64,000 bases of DNA, taken from contig NZ_JOEA01000025.1 of assembly GCF_000719115.1 (NCBI RefSeq), positions 50,885 to 114,884 on the forward strand, given 5' to 3'. Under the pieces are notes generated by a model, which saw only the letters and a list, made by a program, of their open reading frames with translations, was not told where the DNA came from and did no database searches. The DNA is from Lentzea albidocapillata (GTDB lineage: Bacteria > Actinomycetota > Actinomycetes > Mycobacteriales > Pseudonocardiaceae). Shown piece after piece: positions 43,265 through 51,203 of the stretch. A program made the translations under genes and the position numbers. Within the stretch, counting starts at the first letter, position 1, and every line of letters begins with the position of its first letter.

Positions 43265-44227
43265 ATGTCCGCGAAACTTGCCAAGCAGTCGCTGGTAGCC
43301 GCTGTCCTGGCCGCGAGTTCCCTGTTCGCGCTCGGCACCGCTCCGGCGTCGGCCGCCTCCTTCCCGCTGTGCGCGGCGCGCGTCGTCCAGCACTTCGACC
43401 TGGACAAGGGGCAGACGCCCGAAAGCATCGTGTTCTCCCCGAACGGCACGGCCTACGTGGCCTTCGCCAAGGCCCGGCAGATCGCCGAGATCTCGCCCGG
43501 CGGCGCAATCCGGATCCTGGCCACGCTGCCCGCGCCCGCGGACGGCGGAGTCAACACCCCCGGTCTGGGTTTCCCCCTGACGGTAGGCATCGACCGCGCT
43601 TCCGACGGCACCCTGTACTTCCTGTACGCCACCGGAACCGCCGACCTCACCGGCGTGTGGCGGCTGCGTCCCGGCGGCACGCCACAGCGCATCGCGGCGT
43701 TGCCCGCCACCAGCCTGCCGAACGGCCTCGCACTCGACCAGAGGACTCGTAGTCTCTACGTCGCGGACTCCAGCGGTGCCGTCTGGCGGATGTCCACTAA
43801 GGATGGTGCCGCGACGGTCTGGTCGGCTGACAAGGAGCTCGCACCGGCCGGCTTCCTCGGCGCGAACGGGATCAAGCTCCGCGACGGAGCCGCGTGGGTG
43901 ACCAACCTCGACCGGGGCACCATCGTGCGTATTCCGCTGCACGCCAATGGAAAAGCGGGTTCCGCACAGGTCACCGCCACCGGCCTGACCGGAATCGACG
44001 ACTTCGCCTTCACCGGCAAGGGCAACGAGATCATCGCCGCCTTGAACACCACCAACCAGGTCGCGCTCGTCAAGCCCGACGGCACACACCACGTGGTGCT
44101 GACCGCTGCCGACGGACTCCAGGGCCCGACCACGATCGCACTGCGCGGCCGCACCGTCTACGTGCCCAGCGCCGCCTACCTCACCGCGAAGGACCCCAAC
44201 CTGCTGCGGGCCCACCTGGCGCGCTGA
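43265..44227 (+). CDS. Secreted SMP-30/gluconolactonase-like beta-propeller protein
   Basis: A 320-residue protein with a signal peptide (about 1-31: KQSLVAAVLAASSLFALG, cut after ASA). Repeats such as PESIVFSPNGTAYVAF, PNGLALDQRTRSLYVADS and GANGIKLRDGAAWVTN indicate a six-bladed propeller. GGAAAG precedes ATG 43265. Such proteins are lactonases or ligand binders in the cell envelope. It stands 35 nt ahead of a metallo-hydrolase gene, so they may form an operon. Confidence 0.82.
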   Translation: MSAKLAKQSLVAAVLAASSLFALGTAPASAASFPLCAARVVQHFDLDKGQTPESIVFSPNGTAYVAFAKARQIAEISPGGAIRILATLPAPADGGVNTPGLGFPLTVGIDRASDGTLYFLYATGTADLTGVWRLRPGGTPQRIAALPATSLPNGLALDQRTRSLYVADSSGAVWRMSTKDGAATVWSADKELAPAGFLGANGIKLRDGAAWVTNLDRGTIVRIPLHANGKAGSAQVTATGLTGIDDFAFTGKGNEIIAALNTTNQVALVKPDGTHHVVLTAADGLQGPTTIALRGRTVYVPSAAYLTAKDPNLLRAHLAR

Positions 44228-44262
44228 CTGTCCACATCACCGGAAACCAGTGAGGTAACACG

Positions 44263-45159
44263 ATGAACGAGCTCAAACTCGGTGATGTCACGGTCACCAG
44301 GGTCGAAGAGATGCACGGCCCGATCATGCCGGCCGGCCAGTTCTTCCCCGACCTGCCCTCGTTGGCCTGGCAGGACAACCGCGCGGTTCTGGTACCCGAT
44401 CACCTCGGTGAGCAGGACGACATGGTCCACGTCGCCATGCAGACCTGGCTGCTGCGCAGCGAAGGCAAGGTCGTTCTGGTCGACACCGGTGTCGGCAACG
44501 ACAAGTCACGGCCCGCGGTCGACGCGTGGGACCACCTGCAGTCGAACTACCTCGGCAACCTCGCCTCGGCCGGTGTGTCGCCCGAGGATGTCGACCTCGT
44601 GATCAACACCCACCTGCACGTCGACCACGTCGGCTGGAACACCAGGCTGGTCGACGACGCCTGGGTGCCCACGTTCCCCAACGCCACCTACCTGATGCCC
44701 AAGGCGGACTTCGAGTTCTGGAACCCCGCCAACAACTCCGGCATCGCGGGCGGCGTCAACGAGAACGTCTTCACCGACAGCGTCGCTCCCGTCCACGAAG
44801 CCGGCCAGGTCCAGCTGTGGGAAGGTGGCCACACGATCGACGCGAACCTGCGGCTGGAAGAGGCCTCCGGCCACACCCCCGGTTCGAGTGTCGTCCTGCT
44901 GGACTCCGAAGGCGACCGAGCCCTCTTCGCCGGTGATCTCCTGCACACCCCGCTGCAGATCATGCACCCCGACCACAACAGCTGCTTCTGCGAAGACCCG
45001 GTCCGCGCTCGCTCCACCCGGCGCAGGCTGCTCGGCTGGGCCGCGGACACCAACGCTCTCGTACTACCCGCGCACTTCAGCGGCCACGGAGCACTGGAGG
45101 TGGCGAGCCGGGGCGACGCGTTCGAGATCAAGAACTGGGCCCCGTTCACCCGGTACTGA
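44263..45159 (+). CDS. Metallo-beta-lactamase fold hydrolase (lactonase-like)
   Basis: A 298-residue protein with INTHLHVDHVGWNT (HxHxDH, about 108-121), ATYLMPKADFEFW, EASGHTPGSSVVLL and FAGDLLHTP, the pattern of N-acyl-homoserine-lactonase/AttM-like metallohydrolases. Binds two zinc ions and hydrolyses a lactone or ester. Probably partner of the propeller protein upstream and ends in a strong terminator. Confidence 0.88.
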   Translation: MNELKLGDVTVTRVEEMHGPIMPAGQFFPDLPSLAWQDNRAVLVPDHLGEQDDMVHVAMQTWLLRSEGKVVLVDTGVGNDKSRPAVDAWDHLQSNYLGNLASAGVSPEDVDLVINTHLHVDHVGWNTRLVDDAWVPTFPNATYLMPKADFEFWNPANNSGIAGGVNENVFTDSVAPVHEAGQVQLWEGGHTIDANLRLEEASGHTPGSSVVLLDSEGDRALFAGDLLHTPLQIMHPDHNSCFCEDPVRARSTRRRLLGWAADTNALVLPAHFSGHGALEVASRGDAFEIKNWAPFTRY

Positions 45160-45167
45160 CAGCACGG

Positions 45168-45204
45168 TCGAAGGCCGTCACCCAGCTGTGGTGACGGCCT
45201 TCGA
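45168..45204. terminator. Perfect hairpin terminator after the metallo-hydrolase gene
   Basis: TCGAAGGCCGTCACC (45168-45182) and GGTGACGGCCTTCGA (45190-45204), 15-bp arms and a 7-nt loop. It lies 25 nt before the esterase start, so the esterase probably needs its own promoter or readthrough. Confidence 0.9.
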
Positions 45205-45229
45205 CTTCCGCAATCGTCGAGGAAGTCCC

Positions 45230-46897
45230 ATGCCATCAACCGATGCCACCATCGTCACCACCACCTCCGGCCCGATCCGCGGCCGCGCACACGAGCACGG
45301 CACCGTCTACCTCTCGGTGCCCTACGCCGCTGCTCCGGTCGCCGGCGCCCGGTTCACCGAACCGCGTCCTCATCCCGGGTGGACCGAGGTCCGGGCTGCG
45401 ACACAGCGAGGAGCCACCGCGCCGCAGCCCGTCCGGGACCGCTTCGGAGTCCTCGACATGTCCCCCTTCTTCGGCCCCGGCTGGCTGCGTGGCGACGACT
45501 ACCTGACCGTCAACGTCTGGGCCCCGAAACAGGACGGGCCACATCCCGTCATGGTCTTCGTGCACGGCGGCGGCTTCATCGCGGGCTCCAGCCACGCACC
45601 GCTCTACGACGGGTCGGCCTTCGCACGCGACGGCGTCGTCCTGGTCTCCGTCAACTATCGCCTGGGCGCTCCCGGCTTCCTGCACCTGCCCGACGCTCCG
45701 GACAACCGCGGCCTGCTCGACGTGCGGGCCGCACTGGGCTGGGTGCAGGACAACATCCACAACTTCGGCGGTGACACGGGCAACGTCACCCTGTTCGGCC
45801 AGTCCGCCGGAGCCATCATCGTCGGCGGCATCCTCGCCGATCCGCTTTCGTCGGGCCTGTTCCAGCGCGCGATCGTCCAAAGTGGAAGCGGTACCGCGGC
45901 CTTCACCCCCGAGCAGGCGAGCATCGTCACCGCGGCGGTCGGACACGAGCTGGGATTCGATCCCACGGCGGCGAGCCTGGCCGACGTTCCCGACGAACGC
46001 CTCGTCGCGCTCCTGCCTCACCTCAACGACCTGGATCTGCGGACCTCCTCCCACCACGACCCACTCGGCGGCATCACCCGCTTCGGCCTCGTCGCCCCGC
46101 ACCAACCCGCCGCCGCGGTGGCCGCCGGGCACGGTGCGGACGTCGACCTGCTGATCGGGTCGAACCTCGACGAGGGCAGCCTCTACCTGGCGCCACTCGG
46201 CCTGCTCGAGGCCACCACCGACGCCGACGTCCACGCCGCGGCAGCACGCTTCCATCCCGAACCTGATGCCGTGGTGCGCGCCTACCGGCAACAACACCCT
46301 TCGGCCAGCGCCGCAGAACTCCGTGTCATCGTCCTCGGCGACGGGCTGTTCCGCTCCGGTACCCGCGCCCTGGCCACCGCACATGCCACCGCCACCCCAG
46401 GCCGCACCTACCACTACGAGTTCAGCTGGCGCTCCGACGCGATCAACGGTCAGCTGGGCGCGAGTCACGTCATGGAACTCCCGTTCGTGTTCGACAGGCT
46501 CTCCCTGACCACGTTGCACGGACCGGACGCACTACTGGGCAAGGCTGAGGCACCCGCCGCACTCGCGTCCTGGATGCACCAGACGTGGGTCAGGTTCGCG
46601 GAGACGGGCAATCCCGGCTGGCGCAGCCACGATCCGGTCGACGGATACGTCCATCCGATCGGAACGACCGAGACCGTCAGCTCGGCATCCGGACTGACCT
46701 CGAGCACATCGGCCCGCCACCCGTCGCCAGACGGAGCGATGCGGCGGCTCCTACCTGGGTCACGGGAGCAACCGCCACCGCTACCGCATCGGCACTCAGT
46801 GGCGGCGCCGGCGGCTGAGCAGCAGGACGGCGACTCCGCCGATGGTGAGCAGGGAAGCCAGGAGAATCGCTGTGCCAAGGCCGCCGACGCCGGTTGA
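45230..46897 (+). CDS. Carboxylesterase type B (aberrant C-terminus)
   Basis: A 555-residue alpha/beta hydrolase: oxyanion hole VHGGGF (111-116), nucleophile elbow FGQSAGA (S192), and SNLDEGSLY with the acid. Hydrolyses esters of xenobiotics or metabolites. Family sequence ends near GNPGWRSHDPVDGY; the last 80 or so residues are serine-, proline- and glutamine-rich and the final 102 nt are antisense to the anchor end of the wall-protein gene. The natural stop seems to be lost. Confidence 0.85.
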   Translation: MPSTDATIVTTTSGPIRGRAHEHGTVYLSVPYAAAPVAGARFTEPRPHPGWTEVRAATQRGATAPQPVRDRFGVLDMSPFFGPGWLRGDDYLTVNVWAPKQDGPHPVMVFVHGGGFIAGSSHAPLYDGSAFARDGVVLVSVNYRLGAPGFLHLPDAPDNRGLLDVRAALGWVQDNIHNFGGDTGNVTLFGQSAGAIIVGGILADPLSSGLFQRAIVQSGSGTAAFTPEQASIVTAAVGHELGFDPTAASLADVPDERLVALLPHLNDLDLRTSSHHDPLGGITRFGLVAPHQPAAAVAAGHGADVDLLIGSNLDEGSLYLAPLGLLEATTDADVHAAAARFHPEPDAVVRAYRQQHPSASAAELRVIVLGDGLFRSGTRALATAHATATPGRTYHYEFSWRSDAINGQLGASHVMELPFVFDRLSLTTLHGPDALLGKAEAPAALASWMHQTWVRFAETGNPGWRSHDPVDGYVHPIGTTETVSSASGLTSSTSARHPSPDGAMRRLLPGSREQPPPLPHRHSVAAPAAEQQDGDSADGEQGSQENRCAKAADAG

Positions 46898-48388
46898 GGC
46901 CAGACCGCCGCGGAGGGGCACGACTGCGGTGGTGGTGGTCGGCGGCGTACTGGGCGCCTTGGTGGTCGTCGTGGTGGGAGCTGCGCACGAGCGGCCGGCC
47001 GTCGGATCCACGTCGCCCACGGCGATGGTGAAGACGTCGCTGTCAGTGGCGGTGCTGCCATCGGCGAGCGTCGCCGTGACGTCCACGGTGACGCGGTAGA
47101 TCCCCTCGGCGCTGAAGGCCCAGTTGGCGTGGGCGTGAGTGCCCAGCGGAACGGTGATCACGTCCGGGAGGCCGTCGGCCGAGTCGGCCAGGACGGTCGG
47201 GGTGAGGCCGGTGAGGAACACGGCCATGCGACCGGGACCGTCCACAGCGGACATACGAACGCTGACGTCGCCGGAGATGTCCTGCGGGTTCAAGGACTCG
47301 GTGTTCCAGCCCGCCCAGACGATTCCGGGGATCTGGGTCTGCGGGATGAGCCACACAGGTGCGCCGGGTGAGCCGAGGAAGCCGTAGGCCGGGTCGTTCG
47401 GCACGGTGTTGCGGGCTGCGGGAACGAGGTGCAGCACCACGTCGGAAGGATCGCGCCACACCGCCGCGTCCGGGCCAGTGGTGCCGTCCTTGATCTCGGT
47501 GCGCAGCGCGCCCTCGCGGAGACGTGGGGCGATGAGGTCGACATGGCCATCGTTCAGCACGACGCACGATGCCGGGGGCACGGTGGTTGTCGTCGAGGCG
47601 GTCGTCGTGGCGGCGGCGGTTGTGGTCGTAGTTGTGGTGGTCGTGGTCGTAGTTGTCGTAGTCGTTGTGGTGGTGGTCGGTACGCCTGGTCGGACAGTGT
47701 TGGGATCGATGTCGCCAACGGCGATCGTGTAGGTCGTGGTGTCGCGCAGTGGCGCGCCCGCGGGCGTCATGGCTTCGACGGTGAACGCGAGCCGGTAGAC
47801 GCCCTGCGCAGAGAACGTCCAGTTCGCGTGGGCGTGCGTGCCGAGCGCCAGTGGGTGGTGTTGGGGCAGGGGTTGAGCGGTGTCGAAGATGCGTGGCAGC
47901 GGCTCGCCGAACGGACCGGACTGGAACACCGTCAGCTTGCCCGGTGCCGGGGCGCCCCGCTGATCACCGGAGACGGAGTCGAGCGTCCAGCGCACGGAGT
48001 TCGGATCCACCTGCGCCGCGGTCAGGGACTCGGTGTTCCAGCCCGCCCAGACGACGTTGGGATCCTGCACCTCGGGGATGAGCCAGAGATCGCTGCCGGC
48101 AGGGCCGAGGAACGCGTACTCGGGCAGGTCGGGCACCTGGATGCGGGACTCCGGCTGCACATGCGTGACGACCTGCTCGGGATCGTGCCACGTCGGCGGT
48201 GTCGTGTTGCCGTCCTTGTAACGCACGTCCAGGGCACCCTCGGTCACGACCGGTGCGAGCAGGTCGACGTGGCCCTGGTCGACGACGGTCGTGGTGTCCT
48301 GGGCGAAGGCCGTGGCGAGGGACAGCGAGGTGAGCGCGGCCACCGTCACGGTGGCGAGCGCGGCCCAGCCGCGGTTCAAGGTGCTCAC
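46796..48388 (-). CDS. Wall-anchored protein with two anchored-repeat (choice-of-anchor M) domains
   Basis: A 530-residue surface protein: signal peptide (1-31), domain 1 (about 33-225), a run of 20 threonines, domain 2 (about 275-465), a Thr/Pro spacer, then LASTG-VGG, a membrane segment and RRRRH. Each domain has GHVDL near its start and G-THAHANW-F near its end, the TIGR03769 pattern. LASTG fits a class E sortase signal (LAxTG). GTG 48388 overlaps the stop of the next wall-protein gene, so both are one operon running from the Zur-box region. Probably collects metal at the cell wall. Confidence 0.88.
   Translation of the reverse strand: MSTLNRGWAALATVTVAALTSLSLATAFAQDTTTVVDQGHVDLLAPVVTEGALDVRYKDGNTTPPTWHDPEQVVTHVQPESRIQVPDLPEYAFLGPAGSDLWLIPEVQDPNVVWAGWNTESLTAAQVDPNSVRWTLDSVSGDQRGAPAPGKLTVFQSGPFGEPLPRIFDTAQPLPQHHPLALGTHAHANWTFSAQGVYRLAFTVEAMTPAGAPLRDTTTYTIAVGDIDPNTVRPGVPTTTTTTTTTTTTTTTTTTTTAAATTTASTTTTVPPASCVVLNDGHVDLIAPRLREGALRTEIKDGTTGPDAAVWRDPSDVVLHLVPAARNTVPNDPAYGFLGSPGAPVWLIPQTQIPGIVWAGWNTESLNPQDISGDVSVRMSAVDGPGRMAVFLTGLTPTVLADSADGLPDVITVPLGTHAHANWAFSAEGIYRVTVDVTATLADGSTATDSDVFTIAVGDVDPTAGRSCAAPTTTTTKAPSTPPTTTTAVVPLRGGLASTGVGGLGTAILLASLLTIGGVAVLLLSRRRRH
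47618..47677 (-). repeat. Threonine-codon run (20 codons) in the wall-protein linker
   Basis: Twenty consecutive ACN codons encode a pure threonine spacer. Codons vary (ACC, ACG, ACA, ACT), so it is maintained at protein level, not a recent slippage. Likely an extended, O-glycosylated wall-spanning linker. Confidence 0.9.
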
Positions 48389-49677
48389 GAGGTCTTCTCC
48401 TGGACGCGGCGGCGGGTGATGACGAGCACGGCCACACCCGAGGCGAGCAGAGCCAGGCCCAGGCCGGTGACGGCGGGCAGGCCGGCGGGGCCGGTCGACG
48501 CGAGAGCGGTGGTGGGATTGCGGTTGGCGGTGCCGGGCTGCTGCGCCGGTGGCGAAGTGCCGTCGCCGATCGTGAAGGTGTAGGTCTCGGTGTCGGTCAG
48601 CGGTCCGCCGGCGCCGGGTGCGGTGGCGGTGAACGTGAGGCGGTAACGGCCAGGTTCGGCGAACACCCAGTTGGCGTGGGCGTGCGTGCCCAGTGGCACG
48701 GACTGCACGTCCGGGAGACCGTCGGTGCTGTTGAAGAGGACCGTCGGCTCCCCGAACGAGCCGGTGGTGAACAGGCCGAACGCACCGGGGCCCTCGACGG
48801 CGGTCAGCGACCACGTCACCGGTCCGGACACGTCGGCCGGGCGCAGTTCCTCGGTGGACCAGCCCGCCCAGAGGACGTCGGCCCGCTGGGTCTGCGGCAG
48901 CAGGAAGACCTGCTTGCCCGCCGCGCCGAGGAACGCGAGTTCCGGGCTCGCGGGCAACGCGGTCCGAGAAGCGGAAGTGGCCTTCAGTTCCACGTCGGCC
49001 GGCTCGCGCCACGTCGTGGTGCCGGCGACTGTGCCGTCCTTGACCTGGATGTGCAGTCCATCCGGGAGTAGCCGGGGCGCGACGGCGTCAACGTGTCCCC
49101 TGTCGATGACGACGCGACCGGTGGCCGTCGGAGGTTGTTGGGCGGCGACACGAACCTGCGGGCTCGGCGCGATCACCTCGGGCCGAGGAGCCGGCGGGAG
49201 GACCTGAGGCGCCACTTCGGGGCGAGCCACCTCGGCGACCGACAGAGCGTAGACGCTCTCGACGGCCAGCGGCCGACCGTCGAGAGCATGCGCGGTGGCT
49301 TCGAGGCGGAGCTCGTGACCGCCCGGTCCCGGCAGATCGACCTCGAGCGTTCCGGTGGACGCGACGGGAACCGCGACGGGCTCCGCGGCCGGTTCCCCGC
49401 TGTCCACAACGGACGCTCGCAGGGTGACCCTGTCGCCGAAGACGGTGCCGGGCTTGATGGAACTGGTGTCCCAGGTCAGCTCGACGGGCCTGGCCGGATC
49501 GGCCGCCTCGACCCGCTGTTGTGCGACCTCGATCTCGAGACGGTCTCCCGCCACGTCCAGGACTGCATCCGCAACGGGGTCAACAGGTTCGGCGAGCACG
49601 GCGGGCGCACTCAGCAGCAGTGCGGCGACAACGGCGAACAGCCCCGCCGTGACGCGTGTGGATGCACGCACGCGCAT
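48385..49677 (-). CDS. Wall-anchored protein with one anchored-repeat domain and an N-terminal beta domain
   Basis: A 430-residue protein with signal peptide (1-30, VLAEPVD cut), a proline/valine-rich N-terminal region (about 30-210), an anchored-repeat domain (about 225-385: DRGHVDAVAPRL, LWAGWSTEEL, LGTHAHANWVFAE), then LASTG-PAG, a membrane segment and RRRVQEKTS. ATG 49677 with GGAGG upstream. First gene of the minus-strand operon; its promoter lies at the Zur-like boxes 49742-49790. Homologues lie beside anchored-repeat ABC transporters. Confidence 0.87.
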   Translation of the reverse strand: MRVRASTRVTAGLFAVVAALLLSAPAVLAEPVDPVADAVLDVAGDRLEIEVAQQRVEAADPARPVELTWDTSSIKPGTVFGDRVTLRASVVDSGEPAAEPVAVPVASTGTLEVDLPGPGGHELRLEATAHALDGRPLAVESVYALSVAEVARPEVAPQVLPPAPRPEVIAPSPQVRVAAQQPPTATGRVVIDRGHVDAVAPRLLPDGLHIQVKDGTVAGTTTWREPADVELKATSASRTALPASPELAFLGAAGKQVFLLPQTQRADVLWAGWSTEELRPADVSGPVTWSLTAVEGPGAFGLFTTGSFGEPTVLFNSTDGLPDVQSVPLGTHAHANWVFAEPGRYRLTFTATAPGAGGPLTDTETYTFTIGDGTSPPAQQPGTANRNPTTALASTGPAGLPAVTGLGLALLASGVAVLVITRRRVQEKTS

Positions 49678-49741
49678 GTGTTTTCGAACCTCCAGGCACC
49701 AGCGCCGCCGGATCGGCGGCGCGATCCGACCGTAATACAAA

Positions 49742-49756
49742 CGACAATCGTTTCCA
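49742..49756. promoter_or_regulatory. Zur-box-like site 1
   Basis: CGACAATCGTTTCCA; its reverse TGGAAACGATTGTCG matches the actinobacterial Zur consensus TGAAAATGATTTTCA at 11 of 15 bases. It lies 65 nt upstream of the minus-strand wall-protein start. Confidence 0.55.
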
Positions 49757-49775
49757 ATAGACCATTCAGCCCTGT

Positions 49776-49790
49776 TGACAACGATTTTCA
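49776..49790. promoter_or_regulatory. Zur-box-like site 2
   Basis: TGACAACGATTTTCA matches the Zur consensus TGAAAATGATTTTCA at 13 of 15 bases. It lies 69 nt upstream of the GTG at 49859 that begins the plus-strand operon. The in-frame start at 49775 inside this site is therefore rejected. Confidence 0.75.
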
Positions 49791-49858
49791 TTGACAAGAC
49801 TGTGCCGTGTGCCGCGGCCCGCTCGGGTCGCACCACTGCACGATTGGAGTCCACGTCC

Positions 49859-50506
49859 GTGCGCACCACTGCACACATCGCCCTGCTCTTCGCGGCAGCG
49901 ACCGGGTTGACCACCCTCACCGCCGCGCCCGCCACCGCCGAAACGATCACCACGATCGACAGCGGTCACGTCGACGTCTTCGGCGTCGCCTTCGAGAGCG
50001 GCGCCTTCCACCTGCACGTCCACGACGAAGCCGCCGCGGCCGAGTACGAGCCCTCGGAGGTGCTGCTGGTCGCGAAGTCCGCCGCCAGGACATCCGTGCC
50101 CGCCGACCCCGCGTACAGATTCCTCGGCACGCCCGGCGCGCCGGTCTGGGTCCTGCCCCAGGTGCAGGACCCGGACCTGCTGTGGCCCGGGATCGCCGCC
50201 GAGGAGATCGAGCCGGGGATCTTCACCGAGGGGACGCTGAAGCTGAAGGTCGAGCGCGTCCGCGGTCCCGGCGACTTCAGCATCTTCACCACCGACGCCG
50301 TGGGTGCGCCGACCGTCCTGGTGGACAGCGGCGACGGCCTGCCCGACCGCATCGAACTCACCGCCGGAGGGCACCAGCACGCCAACTGGGCGTTCGAGGC
50401 CGCCGGCACCTACACGGTGACCGTGCGCGCCGCGGGCGTCCTCGCCGCGACCGGGCAGAAGGTCGTTTCCGAGTCCGCCACCTACCGTCTCAAGGTGAAC
50501 CGATGA
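49859..50506 (+). CDS. Secreted single-domain anchored-repeat protein
   Basis: A 215-residue secreted protein: signal peptide (about 1-30, APATAET cut), one anchored-repeat domain with DSGHVDVFGVAF, VWVLPQVQDPDLLW and GGHQHANWAFEAAG. No anchor at the C-terminus. GTG 49859 has TTGGAG upstream. Its stop overlaps the next start (ATGA). First gene of the plus-strand anchored-repeat operon. Probably a soluble metal-binding shuttle; inferred. Confidence 0.85.
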   Translation: MRTTAHIALLFAAATGLTTLTAAPATAETITTIDSGHVDVFGVAFESGAFHLHVHDEAAAAEYEPSEVLLVAKSAARTSVPADPAYRFLGTPGAPVWVLPQVQDPDLLWPGIAAEEIEPGIFTEGTLKLKVERVRGPGDFSIFTTDAVGAPTVLVDSGDGLPDRIELTAGGHQHANWAFEAAGTYTVTVRAAGVLAATGQKVVSESATYRLKVNR

Positions 50507-51138
50507 TCCGCCGCCTCACCGCCGTCGCACTGGCCGCCGGGCTCGCCCTGGTGACCTCGGGTACCGCACACGCCGCGGTGACCCTCTCGTCCGGCCACGC
50601 CGACGCCATCGACGTCGACTGGACCGGCAGTGCCCTCACGCTCGACGTCCGCGACGACACCGTCGTTCCCGGCGCGGACCGCGACCCGTCCACCGTGACG
50701 CTGAACGCCGTGTCGGCGAGCCGCACCACGGTGCCGTCGAACTCCTCCTACGCGTTCCTCGGCTCCCCCGGCTCACCGGTGTGGATCCTGCCGCAGAGCC
50801 AGGCGAACGGCGTGCTGTGGGCGGGCTTCAGCACCGAGGGCGTGCCGACGGGAGTACTGCAGGGCAACGCGCTCACCGTGAAGCTGGTGTCCGTCACCGG
50901 ACCCGCGGGCTTCAGCGTCTTCACCACGAGCTCGTTCGGCACGCCGACCGTGTGGTTCGACAGCGGCAACGGCCTGCCCGACAGCCGCTCGTTCGCCGTG
51001 AACACCCACGCCCACGCCAACTGGGCGTTCGAAGCGGCCGGTACCTACACCGCGGTCTTCGAGGTCACGGCCACCCAGGCCGCCGGCGGCGCGGTCACCA
51101 CGGGCCAGAAGACCTACACCTTCACCGTTCAGCCGTGA
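50503..51138 (+). CDS. Secreted single-domain anchored-repeat protein (second copy)
   Basis: A 211-residue secreted protein: signal peptide (1-24, GTAHAAV), and one anchored-repeat domain with SSGHADAIDVDW, VWILPQSQANGVLWAGF and NTHAHANWAFEAAG. ATGA overlap with the upstream gene. Related to the preceding protein by duplication. A strong hairpin follows its stop, so expression of downstream genes may be lower. Confidence 0.87.
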   Translation: MIRRLTAVALAAGLALVTSGTAHAAVTLSSGHADAIDVDWTGSALTLDVRDDTVVPGADRDPSTVTLNAVSASRTTVPSNSSYAFLGSPGSPVWILPQSQANGVLWAGFSTEGVPTGVLQGNALTVKLVSVTGPAGFSVFTTSSFGTPTVWFDSGNGLPDSRSFAVNTHAHANWAFEAAGTYTAVFEVTATQAAGGAVTTGQKTYTFTVQP

Positions 51139-51143
51139 TCCGT

Positions 51144-51175
51144 GCGGAGGCCGAGGCGTACGCCTCGGCCTCCGC
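51144..51175. terminator. Perfect hairpin inside the anchored-repeat operon
   Basis: GCGGAGGCCGAGGCG (51144-51158) and CGCCTCGGCCTCCGC (51161-51175), 15-bp arms with 2 nt between, directly after the stop at 51138. Between the secreted proteins and the ABC receptor gene, it probably works as a partial terminator or mRNA-stability element. Confidence 0.85.
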
Positions 51176-51203
51176 ATCTCGCGCAACAGATTGGCGTGAC
51201 GAC

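Noticed and set aside
47618..47677. Possible CRISPR-like or microsatellite array
   Set aside because: It is a threonine-codon run with varied codons inside a coding gene, not spaced repeats.
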